Assembly: GCA_022823865.1 (NCBI GenBank)
Contig: JAJEHF010000026.1
Location: 40,359-104,358 of the forward strand
DNA length: 64,000 nt
Origin: Bryobacterales bacterium
GTDB lineage: Bacteria; Acidobacteriota; Terriglobia; Bryobacterales; UBA6623
Reading direction: 5' to 3'
Below, in pieces: positions 52,509 through 61,043 of the stretch (the stretch's first letter is position 1; each line of letters begins with the position of its first letter). A program made the translations under genes and the position numbers. The notes under the pieces are model-generated. The model saw only the letters and a program-made list of their open reading frames with translations, ran no database searches and was not told the origin of the DNA.

Positions 52509-52861
52509 TGGTGGAGGCGGCGGGAATCGAACCCGCGTCCGAGAAAGGCCACTACGAAGAGCCTACATGCTTAGTTCATTCCAAGATCTCAACTGCAGGC
52601 TTTGAATGAACAAGCTACCTGCGGCCCAGCCTGATTGGTCTCGGTCACAAAACTCCAGGCGGAAGCCTCGAAACCTATCTCGCAAGATGACGTCTTGTCC
52701 CGATGTGCGAGCCCAGCGGGCAAGACGGCTACCTAAGCTTAGGCAGCGTGTGCAAACTGCATGTCGTTGGCAGTTCTTTTGTTCCGATCGTTTAACGGGT
52801 GCTCGGAACCCGGCATGCCTCTAAGCAGCGACTGCGATCTCGTCGAATCCTTTACGCCCCC
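52509..52861 (-). ncRNA. ssrA: transfer-messenger RNA (tmRNA)
   Basis: 3' end GGACGCGGGTTCGATTCCCGCCGCCTCCACCA; 5' GGGGGCGTAAAGGATTCGACG pairs with acceptor strand; tag ORF ANDMQFAHAA-stop at 52771-52739. Confidence 0.95.
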
Positions 52862-52999
52862 CTCTAGCCACCTTCAGGTGGCTGTTCGCAGTATACACGC
52901 CACATGGCGAACTTGCTGGTCCTAGGGTTTCGTTTCCCTGCGTCACAGCGGCAGTACCCGTAGCTGATGGTTTCTGGCGACCGCAAGTACAATGCCGTC

Positions 53000-53575
53000 A
53001 TGTCGCGGGCTGAGCTCAATATTGGCGTCAAGGACCGGGATCTCTCCTTCATAGTCGGGGACATCACGAAAGTCCCTGCGGATGCTATCGGAAACGCGGC
53101 CAATTCCAGGCTGGCGGGCGGTGGCGGGGTCGATGGTGCGATCCATCGCGCCGGTGGGCCGGCGATCATGCAAGAGCTGGATCAGGTCCGCGCTCGCATC
53201 GGGCAGTGTCCCGCCGGGGATGCCGTCACCACTCGTGCCGGCAAGCTGCCAGCTCAATGGGTGATCCACGCAGTGGGTCCCGTCTACAGGGACGGACGGA
53301 GCGGTGAACGAATGGCCCTCCGATCGTGTTATGAGCGTTGCCTTGAACTTTCCGACGAACTCGGGGCTCGCACGCTTACGCTGCCCGCCATCAGCACGGG
53401 CGTATACGGCTACCCCATGGATCTCGCGTCCAAGGTTGCGGTGGGAGCGGTTGCGAGCAAGCTAAGTGGAGGTGAGACAAAGGTTGAGCGCGTGACCTTC
53501 GTGCTATTTGACGACACGGCTTTTCGACAATTTGCTGCCGCTGCTCTCGAAATAATCCCGGCCCTCGCGTCCTGA
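53000..53575 (+). CDS. macro domain protein (ADP-ribose-binding/deacylase-like)
   Basis: VGDITKVPADAIGNAANSRLAGGGGVDGAIHRAGG; LPAISTGVYGYP. Confidence 0.93.
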   Translation: MSRAELNIGVKDRDLSFIVGDITKVPADAIGNAANSRLAGGGGVDGAIHRAGGPAIMQELDQVRARIGQCPAGDAVTTRAGKLPAQWVIHAVGPVYRDGRSGERMALRSCYERCLELSDELGARTLTLPAISTGVYGYPMDLASKVAVGAVASKLSGGETKVERVTFVLFDDTAFRQFAAAALEIIPALAS

Positions 53576-53716
53576 CCTTCACAACCGCTGAGAAGGTCAT
53601 CACCGGCAGTCCGCGGGTCGCAAATCAGCCACTCCGTGCGTGTCGTAGATTACGACGTGGAACCGCCGCACCTGTCGCAATGTGCACCCTAGTGAAGGTC
53701 CCGGTAAGGATGCCCG

Positions 53717-54133
53717 GTGATAGACTCGGCATTGGCCGGTAAGACACGAATCCTGCTCGCGATCGTCATTGTTTCCAACTCCATCGGCAACGTCGTGCTC
53801 AGCTACGGAATGCGAGCGGTCGGTGACATCAGCTCGTACTCGCCGGCCAGCCTGCTTACCTCGGCAATTGCGGCCTTTGCCAATCCGTGCGTGCTGCTCG
53901 GCACGAGCTTGCTGGTGCTGTTCTTCGCAGCCCATACGCTGCTGCTAACCTGGGCCGACCTTAGCTACGTGCTGCTTGTCACGTCTTGTGGCTATGCGCT
54001 TGTCGCTGCGCTTGGCGCGATCATCCTCGACGAGTCGATCTCGCCGCTCCGGTGGTGCGGAATCGCGCTGGTTTCGTGCGGGGTGGCGCTGGTCTCCTCA
54101 ACCCCAGTATCGACATCAGAGGGGCGTCCATGA
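53717..54133 (+). CDS. EamA/SMR-like small transporter subunit
   Basis: About 4 TM segments; overlaps next gene by 4 nt (ATGA). Confidence 0.7.
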   Translation: MIDSALAGKTRILLAIVIVSNSIGNVVLSYGMRAVGDISSYSPASLLTSAIAAFANPCVLLGTSLLVLFFAAHTLLLTWADLSYVLLVTSCGYALVAALGAIILDESISPLRWCGIALVSCGVALVSSTPVSTSEGRP

Positions 54134-54489
54134 CGGCCTTCCTGCTGACGCTAGTCGTAGGGGGCGGGGTAGTCGGAGACCTGCTCAAGGCTCACGGAAT
54201 GCGCCTGCAAGGCGCGCCCGCGACGCTGGGTCCCACGGCGCTGGCTAGATTCGGCATCGCGACCGTCCGCAATGCGTGGTTCTTGCTGGCGCTGGCAGGG
54301 TATGCGATATCTTTCTTCGGCTTTATGGCCTTGCTCTCGATCCGGGACGTGAGCTTCGCTGTCCCGGCGACCGCATTGGGCTACGCCTTGGAGACCCTGC
54401 TCGCCCGCCTGTTCTTGCACGAGCAGGTGAGCTTGCGCCGCTGGGCCGGCGCCGCGCTGGTCGTTGCTGGGGTCGCGCTTCTTGCCTGA
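54130..54489 (+). CDS. EamA/SMR-like small transporter subunit
   Basis: About 4 TM segments; VSFAVPATALGYALETLLARLFLHEQVSLRRWAGAALVVAGVALL. Confidence 0.72.
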   Translation: MTAFLLTLVVGGGVVGDLLKAHGMRLQGAPATLGPTALARFGIATVRNAWFLLALAGYAISFFGFMALLSIRDVSFAVPATALGYALETLLARLFLHEQVSLRRWAGAALVVAGVALLA

Positions 54490-55492
54490 GTCGATTCGTC
54501 CGGGCATTGCCCCTGCGAGCTCCTCGCTCGCTTGACCGATCGCCCGGCTCGGGCCGAGGCCGCCTTCGAGCTGTGCGGCCTGGCTCTGCCCTTGCCGCAC
54601 GTCGCGACTCTGGTCCGCGAGGCGTCCTCCTATCGGTGCGACTGCCGGACCCTGACTGAGCCGGACGGCCCCTTCCAGATCGCGTTTCTCCTGGCAAACG
54701 GGTGCGCGGCCGGGCCGACGCACGCGGTTTCCTTTCTGCCTCTGGCTCGTAATCCCGAGGGGGCCTGTCGGCGCTGGGCTCATAGTTGCGCAGACGCTCG
54801 ACCTCTTTCGGGAGCAACTCGCGAATCTGGCGTGGCTCGAGACCTTTGAGCGATAGGCTTCCGATACGGACGCGCCGAATCTTTTCCACGAGGAAACCGA
54901 TCCGCTCGAACATACGGTGGATCTGCCGGTTGCGACCTTGGGTCAACGTAACCTCGTACCAGGGATTCTCAGCCGCACGGACTAGCCGGATGGATTCAGG
55001 ACGGGCCAGACGCCCGTCTAGTCGGATTCCCTGGCGCAGCTTCTGGATTGCATCCTCGGATGGAAATCCGCTGACCTTGACCGCATAAGTCTTGGGAATC
55101 CTGTTCTTTGCGGAGAGAAGTTCATTGGAAAAACCACCGTCGTCAGTCAGGATCAACAACCCCTCGGTGTTGTAGTCGAGCCGTCCGACCGGGTGCAACC
55201 CCTTTGCGGCACTCGGCCCCAGCAAATCCATGACCGTCGGCCGGCCTTCGGGGTCATCAGTCGTGGTGACGCAGCCCTTAGGCTTGTGCATTACCAAATA
55301 GCGTCTCGTGCCGCTGTCGTGCAGGACCTTGCCATCCACACGCACGGTGTCGTTGGCAACGTCTGCCCGCGAGCCGAGTTCGGTAGTGACCTCGCCGTTG
55401 ACGGTGACACGACCGGAGAGGATCAGCTCTTCGGCCTTCCGGCGCGATGCGATTCCCGCCCTTGCAATGATCTTCTGTAATCGTTCAGGCAT
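54323..55492 (-). CDS. rluB: 23S rRNA pseudouridine synthase, RluB-like, with long Arg/Pro-rich C-terminal tail
   Basis: S4 domain RLQKIIARAGIASRRKAEELILSGRVTVNG; GRLDYNTEGLLILTDDG; GRNRQIHRMFE. Confidence 0.92.
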   Translation of the reverse strand: MPERLQKIIARAGIASRRKAEELILSGRVTVNGEVTTELGSRADVANDTVRVDGKVLHDSGTRRYLVMHKPKGCVTTTDDPEGRPTVMDLLGPSAAKGLHPVGRLDYNTEGLLILTDDGGFSNELLSAKNRIPKTYAVKVSGFPSEDAIQKLRQGIRLDGRLARPESIRLVRAAENPWYEVTLTQGRNRQIHRMFERIGFLVEKIRRVRIGSLSLKGLEPRQIRELLPKEVERLRNYEPSADRPPRDYEPEAERKPRASARPRTRLPGETRSGRGRPAQSGSGSRTDRRTPRGPESRRAARAEPGRTARRRPRPEPGDRSSERGARRGNARTNRLRQEARPQQRPARRRPSGASSPARARTGGRAGSPRRSPMRSPGQRSSRPGSRARP

Positions 55493-55570
55493 AGCGCATA
55501 AATCCCCTTAACAGGGCAACTTCTGGCTTGGGGCGCCGCCGTCTACACGGTGATCAGCGTACCCGACAGC

Positions 55571-56230
55571 TCAGGCGTCTTGCTCCTCGTCGCCGCCCTC
55601 GGCAACCTGTTGGTCCTCGTCCAGCGCGGCGCGGCTCAGTGCCTCCATCTCCTTGAGGGTGGGCAGCTCGTTCAAGTCACTCAGCCCGAACTGCAAAAGG
55701 AAGTCCGGGGTGGTCTTGTAGCGCATTGGCCGACCGATGATCTTCTTGCGTCCGGCAGTAGCGATCAGCTTGTGGCTCAGCAGCGTATGGACCACACCGC
55801 TTGCATTGACCACACCTCGAATGGCTTGAATCTCCGGCAACGTCACGGGCTGGCGGTACGCCACCACCGCCAACGTCTCGAGCGCGGCCTTGGACAGGCG
55901 CAGCTTGGGCCTGACTGTCTTTACGAACGCTCTGACGGCCTCGTGGTGCTCGGCCTTGGTGGACATCCGGTAGCCGCCGCCCACCGCGCGGATCTCGATC
56001 CCCCGCAGATCTGATCGGTATGACTCGCATAGCGCACTCAAGTCGCTCTCGAGCTGCTCCTTCGGCAATCCCAAGCCCTCAGCCAGCTGATCTGCCGTCG
56101 GCGGGTCGTCGGCAGCGAAGATTACCGCTTCCAGCAGGCTGAGACGCCGCTGCCGGGAAAGCTCCTGTTCGGCTGGCTCGGCACCGCTAGGCTCCTCAGG
56201 AGCAGGAAAGGTCATGATCGCTTCAGTCAT
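55571..56230 (-). CDS. scpB: segregation and condensation protein B
   Basis: LLEAVIFAADDPPTADQLAEGLG; ALETLAVVAYRQPVTLPEIQAIRGV. Confidence 0.93.
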   Translation of the reverse strand: MTEAIMTFPAPEEPSGAEPAEQELSRQRRLSLLEAVIFAADDPPTADQLAEGLGLPKEQLESDLSALCESYRSDLRGIEIRAVGGGYRMSTKAEHHEAVRAFVKTVRPKLRLSKAALETLAVVAYRQPVTLPEIQAIRGVVNASGVVHTLLSHKLIATAGRKKIIGRPMRYKTTPDFLLQFGLSDLNELPTLKEMEALSRAALDEDQQVAEGGDEEQDA

Positions 56231-57099
56231 GCCGAATACTCCAGTTCGCTGTCGGAGGCGGGCAGCAACTCGCCGCTGCGGAAAGCTTGGTCGAAGTTGG
56301 CGTGCTTCCGGATCACGACTTCGCCGAATAGTTTGTTCTGGCGGATCTCGATCGCTTGGGCCTTGACCATCTCCAGCAGCGCCAGGAACGTAGCAATGAC
56401 TGCCCGCGGTGCCCGCTGGCGCAGCAGAACGTCCCGCAAACGGACCGGCTGGTCATCGCTCTGCAGGAGGTTCTTCAGGAATCGGATCCGGCTCGCCACT
56501 GAGACCGATTCTTCGGGCATCTCGACGACAGGTTGGTTCTCGAGCCGCTCCAAGACTTCGCCAAACGTCTGGACTAGGTCAAACAAGCTGACTTGCAGCT
56601 CCGTCTCGCCGTCATCGTCGGCGAGGGCATCCGCGGCCGCTGTCGTCCAGACGTTCTCTTCAATCACGCGCTTCTCGCCGAGCATTTGTGCGGCCTGCAT
56701 GAACTTCTCGCGCTCGAGCAGAAGCTTGACCAAGTCCTCGCGCGGATCTTCCGGAGCATCCTCATCCACCTTGGGTGGAGTTGGCAGCAGCATCTTGGAC
56801 TTGATGTGCACGAGCGTAGCTGCCATCAGCACGAATTCCGCATTGAGCTCGACGTTGAGCGATTCCGCCCGCCGCAGCGACTCCAAGTACTGCTCGGTCA
56901 GACTGGCGACGGGAATATCCAGAATGTCTATCCGCTGGGCCTTGATCAACTCGAGCAGCGCGTCGAGAGGCCCTTCGTACTGCTCGAGACTGACGACGAA
57001 CGTCTCTTGAGACGGAGCTTCCGCCACCAGCCGAGGCTGCAAGGCTTGGTCTTCCGAAACAGTGCCCTGCTCGTCCGGCGCTGGTTGGGTGGTCGGCAT
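56227..57099 (-). CDS. scpA: segregation and condensation protein A
   Basis: YEGPLDALLELIKAQRIDILDIPVASLTEQYLE; 4-nt overlap with scpB. Confidence 0.93.
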   Translation of the reverse strand: MPTTQPAPDEQGTVSEDQALQPRLVAEAPSQETFVVSLEQYEGPLDALLELIKAQRIDILDIPVASLTEQYLESLRRAESLNVELNAEFVLMAATLVHIKSKMLLPTPPKVDEDAPEDPREDLVKLLLEREKFMQAAQMLGEKRVIEENVWTTAAADALADDDGETELQVSLFDLVQTFGEVLERLENQPVVEMPEESVSVASRIRFLKNLLQSDDQPVRLRDVLLRQRAPRAVIATFLALLEMVKAQAIEIRQNKLFGEVVIRKHANFDQAFRSGELLPASDSELEYSA

Positions 57100-57435
57100 C
57101 GCCTACCGTAGAGGCTAAACGGATCCAAGCGCTCCGCTCAAACCCAGCGGTGCCAAGGGACGCCCTTGGCTGTCACCCCAGAACTCCACTGTATCACTCA
57201 CAGCACCGAGGCAGCGGTCGATTCCCACATCTCCGGTTAAGCGAGCCGCCGTGAGGAGTCTCCGTTATTTCGGCCGGTCGGCACGGGTTGTCGTGGCCCG
57301 GAAGCCCCCGCTAAACCATCTAACTGCAAAGACGTTTGGACTGATGGCTGAGCATCTTGTCCGGGGATCAAGGAACGCGGGGTGCCCCCAATGAAGTAGC
57401 GGATAATGGACAACCGCAGATCATCGGGACCGGAG

Positions 57436-57966
57436 ATGCAACTCGACCTGGGCTGTTGCGGCGTGCGGTCATTCCGCGACTCGGACGCTCCCGAACTGGC
57501 CCGGCTGGCCAACAATCGGAAAGTGTGGCTGCAATTGCGGGACAGGTTCCCGCATCCTTACACGCTCGATGACGCGCGTGCGTTCATCGCGCTTGCGCTC
57601 GGGGAAACTCCCGAGACGATGTTCGCGGTCACGGTCAACGACGCGTCGGTTGGCTCGATTGGCGTAGTCCTCCGAGACGATGTGGAGCGTTGCTCCGGGG
57701 AGGTCGGTTACTGGCTCGGCGAGCCTTACTGGGGTCGCGGTATCGCGACTCGCGCACTAGCCGGCTTCACGCGCTTTGCGTTTGCCGCCTACGGTCTGGA
57801 ACGACTGTACGCCGTGCCTTTCGCTTCGAATTCCGCGTCCTGCCGCGTGTTGCAAAAGGCTGGATACCGGCTTGAAGGCCGCATGCGCCGGAGTGCCATC
57901 AAGGCAGGCACGGTGCAGGACCAGTTCCTGTACGCCATCCTGCGGGGCGATGGAACGGCGGAATGA
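57436..57966 (+). CDS. GNAT family N-acetyltransferase (RimJ/RimL-like)
   Basis: GEVGYWLGEPYWGRGIATRALAGFTRFAF; SNSASCRVLQKAGYRLEGRMR. Confidence 0.92.
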   Translation: MQLDLGCCGVRSFRDSDAPELARLANNRKVWLQLRDRFPHPYTLDDARAFIALALGETPETMFAVTVNDASVGSIGVVLRDDVERCSGEVGYWLGEPYWGRGIATRALAGFTRFAFAAYGLERLYAVPFASNSASCRVLQKAGYRLEGRMRRSAIKAGTVQDQFLYAILRGDGTAE

Positions 57967-58050
57967 AGCCGCTTTCGTGCTGCGTCGCTCGAGGGGGCCT
58001 GCGGCTTGCCGGCTCTTGCCCGACGACACGGCAAGATACAATCGCTTGAA

Positions 58051-59172
58051 ATGAGTCAGCATCCATCGAGACGTTCCGTGATGACTGGGGGCCTCGCCGC
58101 AGCCGCCGCGGCCGGTACGGCTATGGGCCAGGTCGCCGGGGCCCCGCGCATCGGCCTGATAGGGATCGGAAACCGCAGCCGGGCGCACTTAGCCGCATTT
58201 GAGGCGCTGGGCGGCGTTGAGGTCACAGCGCTCAGCGACGTTGAAGCCGACCGCATGCGGGCGGCAAAGACGGGCCCGGCGGCAGCCGCGGAGCTATACA
58301 CCGACTACCGCGAGCTGATTGCCGACAAACGAGTGCAGGCAGTCGTGATCACTGCTCCGAACTACCTTCACGCCGAAATGGCCATCGCCGCACTGAGGGC
58401 GGGGAAGGATGTGCTGGTGGAGAAGCCGATCGGCATCACATACCAAGAAGCCGTGCGGGTCGCCGCAGCTGCGGCCGAGACCGGTCAGATCTTGGCCGTC
58501 GGCATGCAGCGCCACTTCAATCCTGTCTACCGCAAGATCATCGAGGCCGTCCGGTCCGGCGAAATCGGCAAGCCGTACTTATTCGCCCTCAACGAGTACC
58601 GCGGCGACTGGAACCCCCGCACTTGGGGCTGGACGGACTCCCAGAGCGGCGAGACCACTCCGTGGCGACACTTGCGAGAATTGGCCGGATCCAGCCTGCT
58701 GGAGTTCTCGGTGCACTCGTACGCGTTCCTATACGAGATGATCGGCCAGCCTCTCTCCTTCTGCGCCGCCACCGGCGGAGCCATGCACTGGCCGGAGCGC
58801 ACCACAGAGGACAACATCTCTGTGATCGCAGAGTTCGGCGACGTGCGCCTGCAGCACACCTACTCTGGTTCCGCGCCGGGCGCACGATGGCAACTGACCG
58901 TGACTGGGAGCAAGGGGTCGCTGCAGTACGACTTCAGAGAGGCGACGATCCGATCGTTCGGCCAAGATGCCAAGGACTTGCGACTGTCCGAGATCGATAT
59001 GCCCAGGGGGCGGCTGGAGCAGGACATGTATCGCGACTTTTTCCGCGCCATTCGCGAGCGCTCACGGCCAGCGCTGCATGCGGACTTCGCAATAGAGGCC
59101 AGCAAACTGGCCTATGGCGCATGGATCAGCATTGACGAGCGGCGGATAGTGACCGCGGCCGACTTTGCCTAG
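58051..59172 (+). CDS. Gfo/Idh/MocA family oxidoreductase, Tat-exported
   Basis: SRRSVMTGGLAAAAAAGTAMGQ; IGLIGIGNRSRAHLAAFEAL; DVLVEKPIGITYQEAV. Confidence 0.92.
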   Translation: MSQHPSRRSVMTGGLAAAAAAGTAMGQVAGAPRIGLIGIGNRSRAHLAAFEALGGVEVTALSDVEADRMRAAKTGPAAAAELYTDYRELIADKRVQAVVITAPNYLHAEMAIAALRAGKDVLVEKPIGITYQEAVRVAAAAAETGQILAVGMQRHFNPVYRKIIEAVRSGEIGKPYLFALNEYRGDWNPRTWGWTDSQSGETTPWRHLRELAGSSLLEFSVHSYAFLYEMIGQPLSFCAATGGAMHWPERTTEDNISVIAEFGDVRLQHTYSGSAPGARWQLTVTGSKGSLQYDFREATIRSFGQDAKDLRLSEIDMPRGRLEQDMYRDFFRAIRERSRPALHADFAIEASKLAYGAWISIDERRIVTAADFA

Positions 59173-59184
59173 CCGGTGCTGCAG

Positions 59185-60522
59185 TCAGCGTTCCATCCGG
59201 AAGGCTGCTGTCCAAGCGCTTAGTTCCTGCTCAAAGGCTTGCACTGTCTCAGGAACCTCATCAGAAAGATCTCGAGTCTCGCCCAGATCTTCATCTAAAT
59301 CATAGAGTTCCGATCCGTTGTTTCCGCTCTGAACTAACTTCCACTTTCCCTTGCGGACTGCCGCCTCAGAACGGATGCGCCAATACAGCGTCCTAGACGC
59401 AAGCGGCTCTTGGTCAAGCAGCAAGCGCGTCAGGCTAGTGCCGTCCAAAGGGTGAGGGCTAGCAACACCGGCGAGTTCGAGCAGCGTTGGCATGATGTCA
59501 AACGTCGCGGCGAGGTCGTGGGAAACACCCGGAGTGATCGTACCGGGCCACCAAGCGATGGCCGGCACGCGATGGCCGCCCTCGTAGACGTCGGTCTTCT
59601 GGCCCCGAAGAGGGCCGTTCTCGGAGATGTTGTGATAGCCGCCTTGGTACGTCAGGTAGCCGCCGTTGTCGGAGGTAAATATGACCAAGGTGTTATCCGC
59701 GAGACCTTGGTCCCGCAACGCCTCGAGGATGGAACCTACACTCGCATCGACAGCTTCGACCATCTTGTTGACTTGCGAAGACACGTCGAGGCTCTCCAAT
59801 TCGCCGAGTTTCGACAGATTGTGATAGTTGCCGCCTTCGACGCGGTAGCCTTTGTCGTCCGGCCCCTGCCAAGGGAAGTGGATGGCAAGATGTGCCACAT
59901 ACAGGAAGAATGGCGCGTCTCGTTGGCGCTTGATGAAGTCCACACTGTGCTGCGTGATCAGATCGACGCCATAACCCTCCTCGGGAGCGAGCTCCTGATT
60001 GTGCCACCAGTCTGGGCGACCTGACCTGTCGATGTGAGAGTGGTGATCGCCGTCGCCGCTCGCCAGCCCCCGAAAGTCGTCGAAACCCTGATCGATCGGC
60101 ATATGGGGTGGGTGGTAGCCCAAATGCCACTTTCCGTACATGCCTGAGACATAGCCTGCGCTAGCAAGTACCTCAGGTATGGTCACAGCATCTAGCGGGA
60201 GGCCGGTGTCGTAGTCCTCGACGCCAGATAGCGCGCTCTCGAAATTCCTGCCAAATCGTTGCGGGTAGAGCCCAGTTAGCAGCGATGCCCGCGTGGGCGT
60301 GCACATCGGGCCGTTGGAATGAAAGTCAGTGAACCGCAGGCCTTCTCGGGCCATGCGGTCAAGATGCGGCGTGGCATTTCGGACGCTGCCATATGCGGCG
60401 ATGTCGCCATACCCCAGGTCGTCGGCCAGTATTACGACGAAGTTGGGCCCGGCATGCTCAGGGACTGAAGAGCACGCCGACCATGCCAGAAGGGCAACGC
60501 AGGCCAGAGAGCATGACCTCAT
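59185..60522 (-). CDS. sulfatase (arylsulfatase-like)
   Basis: PNFVVILADDLGYGDIAAYGS; CTPTRASLLTGLYPQRFG; GKWHLGY. Confidence 0.93.
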   Translation of the reverse strand: MRSCSLACVALLAWSACSSVPEHAGPNFVVILADDLGYGDIAAYGSVRNATPHLDRMAREGLRFTDFHSNGPMCTPTRASLLTGLYPQRFGRNFESALSGVEDYDTGLPLDAVTIPEVLASAGYVSGMYGKWHLGYHPPHMPIDQGFDDFRGLASGDGDHHSHIDRSGRPDWWHNQELAPEEGYGVDLITQHSVDFIKRQRDAPFFLYVAHLAIHFPWQGPDDKGYRVEGGNYHNLSKLGELESLDVSSQVNKMVEAVDASVGSILEALRDQGLADNTLVIFTSDNGGYLTYQGGYHNISENGPLRGQKTDVYEGGHRVPAIAWWPGTITPGVSHDLAATFDIMPTLLELAGVASPHPLDGTSLTRLLLDQEPLASRTLYWRIRSEAAVRKGKWKLVQSGNNGSELYDLDEDLGETRDLSDEVPETVQAFEQELSAWTAAFRMER

Positions 60523-61043
60523 GGCCCACAGTCTATCGTTGAACTCGGTCAGGTCGACGGAAGGATCGCTCGGACCTTGAAAATCAGTCAGCCCGAGAGG
60601 GTGACCTGAGTATTCAGTAAGGGTGCTTCGCGCCCAGCCAACTATTTCGAACTGGAGAAGACTTCGCCGGCAGGTTGCTTGGAGCTTGCCAGCGATGTAG
60701 AGCTACTCGCTGGGACTCCCTCGGTGCCACCGGAGAGCGCGAAGGCATCGGCATGCACTGGATTCAAGCGGCCATTTTCTCGATTAGCTCAGGACCAAAG
60801 CGCCCCCACGGCAGAAAATCTCTGGAAGACATTGATCCAATGGATTGTTCCGGCGTCCGTATCCAAGAGTTATGCACTAACAAGAATCTGAACGTTGAGC
60901 TCTACTTCGACGCGACCTGCCTGACTTTGACGCAGAGCACGCGTGACGGTCCGTGCCGCATCTCCGAGCGTCGGCAATGTTCTGTCATCCCGCCTCAAGT
61001 TCGCCTCACCCCTGCTCGAAGCCGATTCGGAAACAAGTACCTC

